Shown here piece by piece: positions 34,441-44,800 of a stretch of DNA of 64,000 bases. Source of the DNA: Rhizobium sp. 16-449-1b (GTDB taxonomy: Bacteria > Pseudomonadota > Alphaproteobacteria > Rhizobiales > Rhizobiaceae). Position numbers and translations under genes: made by a program. The stretch lies in contig NZ_JAGHMH010000006.1 in the NCBI RefSeq assembly GCF_017741935.1, positions 186,001 to 250,000 on the forward strand, read 5' to 3'. The notes under the pieces are model-generated. The model saw only the letters and a list, made by a program, of their open reading frames with translations, was not told where the DNA came from and did no database searches. Within the stretch, counting starts at the first letter, position 1. The number at the start of each line of letters is the position of its first letter.

Positions 34441-35691
34441 TTGGCATCTCGTAAGGTTCTGGCGGCAGCCCTGCCGCTTGTTACGATTTCGACGCTCACC
34501 CAGCCTGCCCTCGCGGGTGGTCTGGATCGTGGCGGCTATAATATCGATCAGTTGTTCGATGCATCGCAGTTCTCGATTCAATCTGGCGTGATCTATGTCA
34601 TGCCGCAGCGCAAGCTGAAGAATGTGCAGGATGTTCCGACGAGTGGCGGCAATCTCAACTCGCGCCCTAACTATGCAGATGACACGACCAATTACGCCGT
34701 TCCTTATGTCGGCTTGAAGGGTGGCGTCGGCGATGTCGATTGCTTGCTGGATTATTCCGAGCCTTTCGGTGCGCATACAAACCCGGGCGTAAACTGGGCT
34801 GGCGCAAACAACAATATCGAGACGAAGGTTGAGAGCCATAACTACGGTGCGACCTGTTCCTATAAGTTCGATGTTGGACCCGGTCAGCTGCGTATGATCG
34901 GCGGTGTCTTCTACCAAGAGATCGAAGGTTTCCAGGAAAAGCTGGTTTCGTTGATTCCGGCCCCGGCATCTGCGCTTTACAGCGGCGTGGGGCGCCTCGA
35001 CATCTCCGATGATAGCTGGGGGTGGCGCGCAGGCGTAGCCTACGAGATCCCGGAATATGCGCTGCGGGCCAGCCTCGTGTACAATAGTCGCGTCAAATAC
35101 GACAATCTGACCGGCACCGTGGACCTGACGCAGGTACCGAGAACGCCTGGCAACCCTGCTAACATCTACCTTCAGGGCGTAACGCCTGTATCCGGTTCCG
35201 CTGAAGCGCCTGAATCGCTTGAGTTGAAGCTCCAGAGCGGTATCGCACCGGATTGGCTGGCTTTCGGTTCGGTCAAGTGGACAAACTGGAGCGTTCTCCA
35301 GTCCATCCCGTTCTGCCCGACGAACGGTCTCCCGTGCCCTAGGGGCGGCCTGACCTCGCTTGATCTCGGCTATCGCGATGGCTGGACGGTCAGCGGCGGG
35401 ATCGGCCACAAGTTCAACGACCAGTGGAGCGGCGCGGTCAGCGTCACCTGGGATCGCGGCACCAGCGATGGTTACGGCTCCCAGACCGATAGCTGGCTGC
35501 TCGGCGTCGGCGCGGCCTACAGCCCAACCGAAAACATCGAATGGCGCCTTGCGGGTTCAGTCGGCATCCTCACCAGCGGGGAATCCGGAACCTTCACGCG
35601 TGACGGCGTCACTTACGGCGACGATGTTACGTATTCCTTCGGCAACGATCTCGTGGCGGCCATCTCCACCAGCATCAAGGTCAAGTTCTGA
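34441..35691 (+). CDS. OmpP1/FadL-family outer-membrane transport protein
   Basis: This 416-residue predicted beta-barrel belongs to the FadL family of hydrophobic-compound channels, which take up long-chain fatty acids or aromatic compounds. The signal peptide runs ASRKVLAAALPLVTISTLTQ to the PALA site, so I place the start at TTG 34441, with GGGGGAG 5 nt upstream. Downstream are alternating strands (QFSIQSGVIYVM and similar), a family ending LVAAISTSIKVKF with terminal Phe, and a SLELKLQSGIAPDW segment typical of the family. A terminator follows. Confidence 0.85.
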   Translation: MASRKVLAAALPLVTISTLTQPALAGGLDRGGYNIDQLFDASQFSIQSGVIYVMPQRKLKNVQDVPTSGGNLNSRPNYADDTTNYAVPYVGLKGGVGDVDCLLDYSEPFGAHTNPGVNWAGANNNIETKVESHNYGATCSYKFDVGPGQLRMIGGVFYQEIEGFQEKLVSLIPAPASALYSGVGRLDISDDSWGWRAGVAYEIPEYALRASLVYNSRVKYDNLTGTVDLTQVPRTPGNPANIYLQGVTPVSGSAEAPESLELKLQSGIAPDWLAFGSVKWTNWSVLQSIPFCPTNGLPCPRGGLTSLDLGYRDGWTVSGGIGHKFNDQWSGAVSVTWDRGTSDGYGSQTDSWLLGVGAAYSPTENIEWRLAGSVGILTSGESGTFTRDGVTYGDDVTYSFGNDLVAAISTSIKVKF

Positions 35692-35713
35692 CCCGCCAAG
35701 ATCAGCGCAAGTG

Positions 35714-35739
35714 AAAGCCCGGCAAATTGTCGGGCTTTT
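35714..35739 (+). terminator. Terminator of the FadL-type gene
   Basis: AAAGCCCGGCAA pairs with TTGTCGGGCTTT (one G-U), followed by TTCTTTG. Confidence 0.8.
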
Positions 35740-36417
35740 CTTTGTCTTGGCGCCATTAAGCATGCTCTCGTCACGTGTCATTTTGTGACGATTCAGCAAC
35801 AGTTTTTTTTGAGTGTTGGCGTATGATGGGCTCCATCACGAATTGTCCATTTCCCGCCACAAACTAGGCGCAGCGGTAATCTCGGGCGAGGGAATGACAG
35901 GCATAGGGTGCGCGTAAAAGAGTAAGATGGGTCGTTTTTCGGTGAGTGTGAAAGAGACGGACATGAGGTGTGGCGCAATTGCCGCCGCTTCGCTTGTTTC
36001 GCCTGTTTTACAGGGTGTTTCAGCCGGAAAGCGTCGTTCGATCGCAGCCTTCTCAAGCCTTTCAGTTTCCTCACGTTCGACGGTGTTGTCGCTTTCCGAA
36101 CTGGCTTTCGGTAACGACGTCTCGCGTTTTGTCACAATTGGTGACTACGACATTTCTGAAGGCGAAATGCCGCTCCGCGGGCTCGCTGTAATGAGGTTGA
36201 AGGCATCGCCGTCAGTTCGCGCCGGAAAGCGGGCGGATGCGGTCGCTGCGAAGGGAATGAAGGCTCTCTTTGGGGAGCAGAAGGCTGGATGCGACGCGGG
36301 CAAGCGGGTCTTGGAACCCACCGCGGGATCGCTCGCCGAAGGGACTTTATCTGCGGGCCGAACGGGCGGGATGTTCGAGATGGCGCGTATGGGTGGAAAC
36401 GAAAGAAATCGAGTGAA
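35740..36417 (+). other. Long region upstream of exoR without a clear gene
   Basis: This is 678 nt of mixed composition. A plus-strand frame is open 35927-36424 and overlaps the exoR start by 7 nt; its N-terminal part from 35963 (MRCGAIAAASLVSPVLQG) looks slightly like a signal peptide, but the rest is Arg/Ser/Gly-rich and does not look like a real protein. Two palindromes are notable: CGTCAC-N10-GTGACG (35769-35790) and GTCAC-AATTG-GTGAC (36131-36145). It may hold the exoR promoter and a long leader. Confidence 0.45.
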
Positions 36418-37221
36418 ATGCTGACGTTCGAGTTCAGACCTTTCAGATTGATGCTTATGGGGCTCTCCGTCGCCTGCTGCGCGGCGATGAGTTGTCCGGC
36501 AAGCGCGTTCGACATCAAGTCGGGCGTCAATAAGGAATCAGGTCCTTTCGATCTCTTCAAGTTCGGTTTCAAGGCCTACAAAAACGGCCAGAAGGAAGAG
36601 GCTGTCGAAGCCTATAAATACGCGGCCGAAAAGGGCCACACCGGCTCGCGCTGGGCGCTCGCCAACATGTATGCCGATGGCGACGGCGTCGCGCAGGATG
36701 ATTTCGAGGCCTTCAAGATCTATAGCGAGATCGCACAGCAGGGCGTCGAGCCCGGTTCTGAGGATACCGGCTTCTTTGTCAACGCGCTGCTGTCGCTCGC
36801 CGGCTATTACAAGCACGGCATTCCGGGCAGCCCCGTGAAGACCGATCTCACCCAGGCGCGCCAGATCTATTTCCAGGTTGCCTCCACCTTCGGTGTTCCC
36901 GAAGCGCAGTTCCAGCTGGCGCAGATGATGCTTGCCGGCGATGGCGGCGCCACCAGCACCCAGCAGGCCAAGAAGTGGCTGAACCAGGCCCGCAAGGCCG
37001 GTCACCCGGGCGCCATGTCCGTCTTCGGCAATATCCTGTTCCAGGAAGGCCAGTCGGCCAACGGCCTGGCGCTGATGACGGCGGCACTCGATCGCTGCAA
37101 GCCGAAGGATTGCAACTGGATGGAATCGCTGCAGGAGCAGGCCTTCTCGGTTGCCAGCGAAAGCGACCGCCGCAACGCCATCGCCCTCTCGCACAAGATC
37201 GCTAGCAGCAACACCGACTGA
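36418..37221 (+). CDS. exoR: Exopolysaccharide regulator ExoR
   Basis: This 267-residue periplasmic protein is the negative regulator of the ExoS-ChvI two-component system; S. meliloti ExoR is 268 residues. It has a signal peptide (MLMGLSVACCAAMSC, then PASA), followed by Sel1-like repeats such as AVEAYKYAAEKGHTGSRWAL and ALANMYADGDGVAQDD. Loss or proteolysis of ExoR switches on succinoglycan and acid responses and shuts off flagella. ExoS and ChvI are not in the window. It ends before a small inverted repeat without a T run. Confidence 0.92.
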   Translation: MLTFEFRPFRLMLMGLSVACCAAMSCPASAFDIKSGVNKESGPFDLFKFGFKAYKNGQKEEAVEAYKYAAEKGHTGSRWALANMYADGDGVAQDDFEAFKIYSEIAQQGVEPGSEDTGFFVNALLSLAGYYKHGIPGSPVKTDLTQARQIYFQVASTFGVPEAQFQLAQMMLAGDGGATSTQQAKKWLNQARKAGHPGAMSVFGNILFQEGQSANGLALMTAALDRCKPKDCNWMESLQEQAFSVASESDRRNAIALSHKIASSNTD

Positions 37222-37274
37222 GCGATTTAAGACCGGATCGCCGAGATCCGGCCTCGATTGGTGCCGCCTAGCCC

Positions 37275-38066
37275 TTAGGCCGCGAAATCGAAATAGGCGA
37301 CCACAGGCACGTGGTCGGAAGGCTTCTCCCAGGCACGCACATGCTTTTCGATGGCCGTCGAGGTCATCCGGTCGGCGGCTTCCGGCGACAGCATCAGGTG
37401 ATCGATGCGAATGCCGTTGTTCTTCGGCCATGCGCCGGCCTGATAATCCCAGAACGTATAGGCGGGCACCGCATCCGTCGTCGCGCGCACCGCATCGGTC
37501 AGCCCCAGGCTCTCGAGCCTGCGAAACGCCTCCCGCGTCTGCGGCAGGAACAGCGCGTCGTTCTCCCAAACCTTGGGGTCGAAGCAATCATGCGGCTCGG
37601 GGATGACGTTATAGTCGCCGGCGAGGATCAGGATCTCCTCGTAAGTCAGCCGCTCGGCCGCGAATGTGCGCAGCCGCTCCATCCAGGCGAGCTTGTAGCT
37701 GTATTTCTCGGTCTCGACAGGATTGCCGTTCGGCAGATAGAGGCAGCAGACGCGGGCAACGCGATTTCCGGGAATGGAGAACACCGCTTCCAGAAAACGC
37801 GCCTGCTCGTCCAGCGGATCGCCCGGCAAGCCGCGCGTCACTTCGTCCGGCTTGGTCTTGGAAAGAATGGCGACGCCATTGAAGCCCTTCTGCCCATGCG
37901 TCTCCACATGATAGCCGAGAGCTTCGATCTCCAGCCGCGGAAAGCCCTCATCGACCGTCTTGATCTCCTGCAGGCAGGCGATATCGGGGTTCGAATCCTT
38001 CAGCCACTGCGTGAGATTGTCGATGCGCGCCTTGACGCCGTTGATGTTCCAGGTCGCGATCTTCAT
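37275..38066 (-). CDS. xthA: Exodeoxyribonuclease III
   Basis: This 263-residue Mg-dependent nuclease cuts DNA 5' to abasic sites in base-excision repair and degrades 3' ends. The EEP-fold motifs are present: WNINGVKAR, LQEIKTVD, the catalytic AGDYNVIPE, and SDHVPVVAYF at the end. It converges with exoR and lies downstream of erpA, separated by a hairpin. Confidence 0.95.
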   Translation of the reverse strand: MKIATWNINGVKARIDNLTQWLKDSNPDIACLQEIKTVDEGFPRLEIEALGYHVETHGQKGFNGVAILSKTKPDEVTRGLPGDPLDEQARFLEAVFSIPGNRVARVCCLYLPNGNPVETEKYSYKLAWMERLRTFAAERLTYEEILILAGDYNVIPEPHDCFDPKVWENDALFLPQTREAFRRLESLGLTDAVRATTDAVPAYTFWDYQAGAWPKNNGIRIDHLMLSPEAADRMTSTAIEKHVRAWEKPSDHVPVVAYFDFAA

Positions 38067-38132
38067 TCTTTTGTCCCATTCCGCTTTGACGTCTTCTTCT
38101 AGCGTGGTCTTGAGACAAGCGACAAGACGTTA

Positions 38133-38162
38133 AACCGGCCGGAAGACAATCTTCGGCCGGTT
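38133..38162 (-). terminator. Terminator of erpA
   Basis: AACCGGCCGGAAGA pairs with TCTTCGGCCGGTT with one bulge; a short T run follows on the minus strand. Confidence 0.6.
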
Positions 38163-38187
38163 CGGTGTGGATAGCGGAGGAGGGTGG

Positions 38188-38520
38188 TCAGATCGAGAAG
38201 CTGGTGCCGCAGCCGCAGCTGGCAACCGCGTTCGGGTTCTTGATCTGGAAGGACTGGCCGAGCAGGTTATCGACGAAATCGATCTCCGAGCCCGCCATGT
38301 AGATCAGCGACATGCTGTCGATCAGCACCTTCGCGTCGTTCTTCTCGACGATCACGTCGTCGTCCTGGATGCCGTCGGTCAGGTCGAACTTGTAGGAAAA
38401 ACCCGAACAGCCGCCGCCTTCGACGGAAACGCGCAGCGCGCTCTTGCCGGGGTCGCTGCCGACGATGGTGGCGATTCGCTTCGCAGCCGCGTCGGAAAGG
38501 GTTACATTTGCTTCTGTCAT
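38188..38520 (-). CDS. erpA: Iron-sulfur cluster insertion protein (ErpA / HesB-IscA family)
   Basis: This 110-residue A-type carrier passes Fe-S clusters to client proteins. The three cluster cysteines are in GGCSGFSYKF and the C-terminal CGCG. It is the usual size. The ATG at 38520 (MTEANVT) was chosen over one 21 nt upstream. It lies next to dgt on the other strand, with about 220 nt between them. Confidence 0.94.
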   Translation of the reverse strand: MTEANVTLSDAAAKRIATIVGSDPGKSALRVSVEGGGCSGFSYKFDLTDGIQDDDVIVEKNDAKVLIDSMSLIYMAGSEIDFVDNLLGQSFQIKNPNAVASCGCGTSFSI

Positions 38521-38739
38521 GTCTGCTCCTGCCGGGGTCAAGATCCGGAGAGAATAGTGGTCCAGCCATCAATATAAACGGCTGTTTTTCAATGCTATCG
38601 CGCCTTATATCATGAAAGCGCGGCCCGCGGCAAAGTGGTCGATACGTCGTCTCTTTGCCGTTTATGCTCTCTATAGGTATGAAGAGCATATGGCGGCGTC
38701 AATGGGCGTGGGCCAGGACATGGCGAGTGACGGTGAAGA

Positions 38740-39957
38740 ATGACGATCGACAGACGTGCATTAGGCTTCGGTAACAGCGACAGGGCAATCTACGCGGCTG
38801 ACCCGTGGACGACGCGTGGGCGGCTCTATCCCGAGAATTCCAGCCCGACGCGCTCGGACTTCCAGCGCGACCGCGACCGCATCGTCCATACGACCGCCTT
38901 CCGGCGCCTCAAGCACAAGACCCAGGTCTTCATCGCACAGGATGGCGATCACTATCGCACGCGGCTGACGCACACGATCGAGGTCGCCCAGATCGCTCGT
39001 GCGCTCGCAAGGGCGCTGAAGCTCGACGAGGATCTGGCCGAAGGCGTCGCCCTCGTGCACGATTTCGGCCACACGCCTTTCGGCCACACCGGCGAGGACG
39101 CGCTGCACGAGGTGCTGCTGCCCTATGGCGGCTTCGACCACAATGCCCAGTCGCTGCGCATCGTCACCAAGCTCGAGCGCCGCTACGCCGATTTCGACGG
39201 CATCAACCTGACATGGGAAAGCCTGGAAGGCCTGGTCAAGCACAACGGCCCGCTGCTCACCAAGGACGGAACAGGCACGCGCGGCCCCGTGCCGCAGCCG
39301 ATCCTCGATTACTGCGAGATCCACGATCTCCAGCTCGACACTTACGCGAGCCTCGAGGCGCAGGTTGCCGCGATCGCCGACGATATCGCCTACAACACTC
39401 ACGATATCGATGACGGTCTGCGCTCTGGCTATCTCACCTTCGACATGCTGGAGGATATCCCGTTCCTGGCCGGCCTGATGTCCGAGGTGAGGCAGCGCTA
39501 CCCCACTCTGGAGCCGAGCCGCTTCACCCACGAAATCATGCGCCGCCAGATCACCCGCATGGTCGAGGACGTGATCTCCGTGGCCCAGGAGCGCTTGTCC
39601 GAAATCCGCCCCGAGAGCGCCGACGACGTCAGGCACGCCAGCCGCGTGATCGCGACGTTCTCTGAGGCCATGGCCGAGACGGATAGGCAGATCAAGGCGA
39701 TGCTCTTCAAGCGCATCTACCGCCATCCCGACATCATGCGCATCCGCGCAGGTGCCGCCCAGATCGTCACCGACCTGTTTTCGGCCTACATGGCCAACCC
39801 CAAGGAGATGCAGAGCCACTATTGGGTGGATCACATCGCGGGGCTCGCCGAGGCGCCGAAGGCGCGCCATGTTGGCGATTATCTCGCAGGCATGACCGAT
39901 ACTTACGCCATCAGCGCCCACAGGCGATTGTTTGACCAGACTCCCGATTTGCGCTAG
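38740..39957 (+). CDS. dgt: Deoxyguanosinetriphosphate triphosphohydrolase-like protein
   Basis: This 405-residue HD-domain enzyme removes triphosphate from dNTPs, typically dGTP. The metal site is built from [10 protein letters not shown], then [13 protein letters not shown], the HD of [16 protein letters not shown], and the later [17 protein letters not shown]. It is the dGTPase-like type with a C-terminal helical part. It is upstream of argS with a 65-nt gap, the same order seen in other Rhizobiales. Confidence 0.93.
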   Translation: MTIDRRALGFGNSDRAIYAADPWTTRGRLYPENSSPTRSDFQRDRDRIVHTTAFRRLKHKTQVFIAQDGDHYRTRLTHTIEVAQIARALARALKLDEDLAEGVALVHDFGHTPFGHTGEDALHEVLLPYGGFDHNAQSLRIVTKLERRYADFDGINLTWESLEGLVKHNGPLLTKDGTGTRGPVPQPILDYCEIHDLQLDTYASLEAQVAAIADDIAYNTHDIDDGLRSGYLTFDMLEDIPFLAGLMSEVRQRYPTLEPSRFTHEIMRRQITRMVEDVISVAQERLSEIRPESADDVRHASRVIATFSEAMAETDRQIKAMLFKRIYRHPDIMRIRAGAAQIVTDLFSAYMANPKEMQSHYWVDHIAGLAEAPKARHVGDYLAGMTDTYAISAHRRLFDQTPDLR

Positions 39958-40022
39958 GCAGCGGTCGCTCGGCAAAGGCCGGGCGGATGCCGTGTGGCAC
40001 AGCCTATGCATGGAAGAGTGCG

Positions 40023-41780
40023 ATGAACCTTTTTACCGATTTCGAAGCCAGGATTAAAACCGCCCTTGAACAGATCGATCTGGTCAAGGAAAAGCGATCC
40101 GAGCTGGATTTCGGACGCATTGCCGTCGAGCCGCCGCGTGATGCGAGCCACGGCGATGTCGCGACCAATGCTGCGATGGTGCTTGCCAAGCCGCTCGGCA
40201 CCAATCCGCGCGCGCTGGCCGAAATCATCACCGAAAAGTTGAAGGAAGATCCAGACGTCGCCGAAGTGTCCGTCGCGGGCCCTGGCTTCATCAACATCAG
40301 GATCGCCGTCGGCTACTGGCAGCGCCTGCTGGCCTCGATGATCACTGCTGGCACCGATTACGGTCGCTCGACGATGGGTGAGGGCCGCAAGGTCAACGTC
40401 GAATACGTCTCGGCCAACCCGACCGGCCCGATGCACGTCGGCCATTGCCGTGGCGCCGTCGTCGGCGACGCGCTGGCCAACCTGCTGTCCTTCGCCGGCT
40501 TCGACGTCACCAAGGAATACTACATCAACGATGCCGGCTCGCAGATCGACGTTCTCGCGCGCTCCGTCTTTTTGCGCTACCGCGAGGCGCTGGGCGAAAA
40601 GATCGGCGAGATTCCGGCTGGCCTCTATCCGGGCGATTATCTCGTGCCGGTCGGCGAAGCGCTGGCGCGCGATTACGGCGTCAAGCTGCACAACATGCCC
40701 GAGGATCAGTGGATGCCGCTGGTCAAGGATCGCACCATCGATGCGATGATGGTGATGATCCGCGAGGATCTGGAGGCGTTGAACGTCCATCACGACGTGT
40801 TCTTCTCCGAGCGCACGCTGCACGCCAATGGCGCTGCCGCCATCCGCACGGCGATCAACGACCTGACCTTCAAGGGCCACGTCTACAAGGGCACGCTGCC
40901 GCCGCCGAAGGGCCAGTTGCCGGAAGATTGGGAAGATCGCGAGCAGACGCTGTTCCGCTCGACCGAGGTCGGCGACGACATGGACCGTCCGCTGATCAAG
41001 TCCGACGGCTCCTACACCTATTTCGCCGCCGACGTCGCCTACTTCAAGAACAAGTTCGATCGCGGCTTCAGCGAGATGATCTACGTGCTCGGCGCCGACC
41101 ATGGCGGCTACGTGAAGCGCCTGGAAGCGGTTGCGCGCGGAGTGTCGGAAGGCAAGGCCAAGCTTACCGTTCTGCTGTGCCAGCTGGTCAAGCTGTTCCG
41201 CGATGGCGAACCGGTCAAGATGTCGAAGCGCTCGGGCGACTTCGTGACGCTCCGCGATGTGGTCGAGGAAGTCGGCCGCGATTCGGTGCGCTTCATGATG
41301 CTGTATAGAAAGAGCTCGGAGCCGTTGGACTTCGATTTCGCCAAAGTAACGGAGCAGTCGAAAGACAATCCGGTCTTTTATGTACAGTACGCGCATGCCC
41401 GTTGCATGTCTGTCTTCAGGCAGGCCAAGGAGGCGTTTCCGGATCTCGACGTGTCGCCTGAGACCCTCGCGAAAGCCGTGTCCGGAATCTCGGATCCTGC
41501 GGAATTACAATTGGTTGCGAAGGTTGCCGAGTTCCCTCGGCTGGTCGAGGCGGCGGCTCAATCGCAAGAGCCGCATCGTGTCGTATTCTACCTCTATGAT
41601 CTTGCCAGTTCTTTCCATGCTCATTGGAATAAGGGCAAGGATCAGGTAGACTTACGATTTATTAACGATAAGAGCCGAGAGTCTAGTATTACCAGACTAG
41701 GGCTGGTGTACGCCGTTGCGTCCGTTTTGAAGTCGGGTCTTGCCATCGCAGGAACGGCTGCGCCGGAAGAGATGCGGTAG
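40023..41780 (+). CDS. argS: Arginyl-tRNA synthetase
   Basis: This 585-residue class I synthetase has an N-terminal additional domain, the HIGH-type motif [12 protein letters not shown] preceded by NPTGPM, the KMSK-type motif [12 protein letters not shown] and a DALR anticodon domain at the end ([14 protein letters not shown]). The ATG at 40023 (MNLFTD) fits the family start. It leads the SPOR gene, 53 nt downstream. Confidence 0.97.
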   Translation: MNLFTDFEARIKTALEQIDLVKEKRSELDFGRIAVEPPRDASHGDVATNAAMVLAKPLGTNPRALAEIITEKLKEDPDVAEVSVAGPGFINIRIAVGYWQRLLASMITAGTDYGRSTMGEGRKVNVEYVSANPTGPMHVGHCRGAVVGDALANLLSFAGFDVTKEYYINDAGSQIDVLARSVFLRYREALGEKIGEIPAGLYPGDYLVPVGEALARDYGVKLHNMPEDQWMPLVKDRTIDAMMVMIREDLEALNVHHDVFFSERTLHANGAAAIRTAINDLTFKGHVYKGTLPPPKGQLPEDWEDREQTLFRSTEVGDDMDRPLIKSDGSYTYFAADVAYFKNKFDRGFSEMIYVLGADHGGYVKRLEAVARGVSEGKAKLTVLLCQLVKLFRDGEPVKMSKRSGDFVTLRDVVEEVGRDSVRFMMLYRKSSEPLDFDFAKVTEQSKDNPVFYVQYAHARCMSVFRQAKEAFPDLDVSPETLAKAVSGISDPAELQLVAKVAEFPRLVEAAAQSQEPHRVVFYLYDLASSFHAHWNKGKDQVDLRFINDKSRESSITRLGLVYAVASVLKSGLAIAGTAAPEEMR

Positions 41781-41833
41781 CGTCACCATTTACCCACAAT
41801 GCGCTGGCACGAAACCTTTGCATTTGCGAGTGG

Positions 41834-44800
41834 ATGAGTATGGCAGATAAACAGCGGGCGTATGACACGCGTAACGATGCGAACCTCTTTGCTGACGACG
41901 ATCCCCTTGCGGAGCTTGCGCGTATCGTCGGTTTTGAGCCCCGTGTAGCGGCAAACACCGTCGAAGCGGCGCCAAGGCAGGAGCCTGCCTTCAATCTCGA
42001 AGACGAACTGCTGCGCGAGTTCGAGCGTTACGACGCTCCGACCGCGCCTGCAGTCGTCGCTCATCCGATCGAGACGGCTTACGCTCAGCCTGAGCCCGTA
42101 GTTTATGCCGAGCCGGAGCCAGTCACCTACGACGAGCCCGAGCCGCGCTACGAGCCCGCACAGCACTACGAGCCCACACAGCACTACGAGCAAGCGCCGC
42201 GCTACGAGGCCGAGCCGGTTCATTACGAAGCGCCGGTTGTCTCGGAACGGGTCGAAGACGAGGCCTTGCCTGTCATCGAGCAGTCGTCTGTCATCGAGCA
42301 GCCCGATGCCCGCGCAATCCTCTCGTCCGCCGATTGGGCGGCAAGCGTCTCGCGCCCCGCGGAGCCTGTCTCCGGCGGCGCTCGTGATCTGATCGAGGAG
42401 CTTGAGCTTTCGATCAGCGCCGCGCCGACGCCGGTTCAGCCTGCCAAGGCCCCGCAGTGGTCGGCCGCAAGCATCCGCTTGCCGATTGCCAATTTCCATA
42501 CGTCGCGCCGCGAAGAGCCGGCCGCAGCACCTGTCGCTGCCCCGGCACCTGTAGCCGCTGCCGAGCCTGTGGCAGTAGCGCCGCGCTTCGAAGCGCCGGC
42601 TGCCGCCAGCTTCCCCGCTGAAATCGACCGTCATGAGCCGTCGTTCGTCGTCGAGCAGCCCGTCGCTGAGCCGATCGTCGAACCTGTCGTCGACCACAGC
42701 GCCTTCGATCTGGCCGCTGCCGCCAAGGATGGCGACGTCAAGGCCGATGCCGCGCTGACGGAAGCTGTCACCGAAGTCGACGACATCGCCTTCGATATCG
42801 ATGACCTCCTGGCCGATGTTTCGCAGTATCCGGTTACCGCTCGCGAAGCGGCACCCGTGGAAGTCCAGCCGGTCGCCCCGGTCGTCCACGCGCCGATCCC
42901 TGCACCGGCCTATGTGCCTGAGCCGCCCGTCGCCGTCGCTCCTGTAGCGGCAGCGCCCGTAGCGCCTCGCTATGCACCCGAGCCGCAGCCGGTCGCCGCC
43001 AAGGCCGCACCGGATACCGAAGACCCGTTCGCCGGTCATGATTTCGAACTTGATCTCGAAGGCATCGAGCTTGAGCTCGCCGACCTCGATTTCGTCGAGC
43101 CTGTTGTTGCCGAAGAGATCGAACAGCCGAAGCCGCAGCCTGTTGCTGCACCGGTGGCCTACCAGCCGGCAGTCCGCCAGCCGGAGCCTGCCGCGCAGCC
43201 GGCACCCACACCGTATCAGCCGTCCGCCCCGGCACAGGCTTATCAGGCACCGGCCTACCAGGCGCCCGCTTACCAGGCAGCCGCCCCGGTCTACCGTTCG
43301 CCTGAGCCCGCAGCGCCGTCCTACCGCGCGCCGGCACCTGCCGTCGACACGACGGAAGAGCTGCCCTTCGATCCGTCAATGATCTCCGATGCGGAGTATC
43401 AGATGGAAGCGGTCGAGATGCATGTCCCGACGCTGCCGCCGGTCGAAAAGCACGAACCCGTTCCCGCGATGTCGGATTTCGATTTCGACGTCGATTCGGA
43501 AATCGCAAACCTGCTGACGCCAGCCAAGCCGGTCGAAGCACCCGCAAAGCCGGCTCAGGACATCCGTGCTCGCGCCCAGGCTTCGGTCGCCGCCGTGGCA
43601 TCCGTTGCACGGCCGCAGCCGTCGCAGCCGCAGGCCCAGAGCTTCGATGAATTCGAACGCGCGCTGGAGGAAGATTTCCGCCGCAGCGTCAACGAGCCCG
43701 TGCAGCAGCGTCGCGAGACGGTGTCCGAAGTTCAGATCCAGTCGGCGAGCGACGCCGAAGATATGAGCCGCGCCCGCTCGATGAAGCGCATGCTGGCGGC
43801 CGCCGCTGCCATCGTCATTTTCGGTGGCGTCGCTTATGCCGGCTATTCCTTCCTGGCCCGCGACGGCGGCCTCGGTATCGCCACCGGCGAGCCGCGTGTC
43901 ATCGTGGCCGACAAGGACCCGGTCAAGGTCGTTCCGGAAAACCCGGGTGGAAAGACCGTTCCGAACCAGGACAAGGCTGTCTACGACAGCGTCGGTGGCG
44001 CCGCCACCGAAGCCCCGAAGCAGAAGTCGCTGGTCTCCAGTGACGAACAGCCGGTTGACGTCGTCCAGCGCACGCTGACGCCGGAAACGCTGCCGGAAGA
44101 CAACGACGCGCCGATGCCATCCATGGCAACGCCCGTCGGCGACACGCAGGATCCGCGCCTGCTGCCGAACGACACCGCGATCGATACGGCAGCAGCCGCT
44201 CCGTCGGATGCCTCGCCGTCGGTTTCGGCGCGCAAGGTCCGCACCATGATCGTCAAGCCGGACGGCACACTGGTCGCCCGCGAAGAGCCGGCGCCGGAGC
44301 CTGCTGCATCCTCGCTGCCGAAGCCCACCTCGGTGCAGACGCAGAAGATCGCCGCAGGTGGTGCATCGGCTTCGGCTCCGACGATCGAACAGCTGGCGTC
44401 CGCCGACATTCGCTCGACGCCGGTCGAAGGTGCTACGCCGACCGCAAAGCAGACTTCCGAGAACGTGCTTGCCAAGGCCGCTGCGGCAACGCCTGACAGC
44501 GTCAACCCGCCGGTCCGTGCCGTAACCAGCACCAAGACCGACACCGCGCCGACCCCGGCATCGCGTCCGGGCGCTTCGGCTCTCGCACCTGCAACTGCCG
44601 CACCTGCAACTGCCGCACCTGCACCAGCCGCCCAGGCACCAAAGGAAGTCGCGGCAGTTCCGCCGGCAGCGACGCAGGCACAGCCGACCACGGCCGCTCC
44701 TGGCAGCTATGGCGTCCAGATCGCATCGCTGCCGTCTGAAGCCGAAGCCAAGAAGTCCTATGCAAGCCTGTCGAAGAAGTTCGGCGGCGTACTGGCTGGC

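Noticed and set aside
37980..38000. A GGGTTCGAATCC T-loop-like sequence
   Set aside because: It lies inside xthA coding sequence with no tRNA stems around it.
42149..43295. Short repeats as a possible CRISPR or repeat array
   Set aside because: They are in-frame amino-acid repeats within the SPOR gene, not spaced direct repeats.
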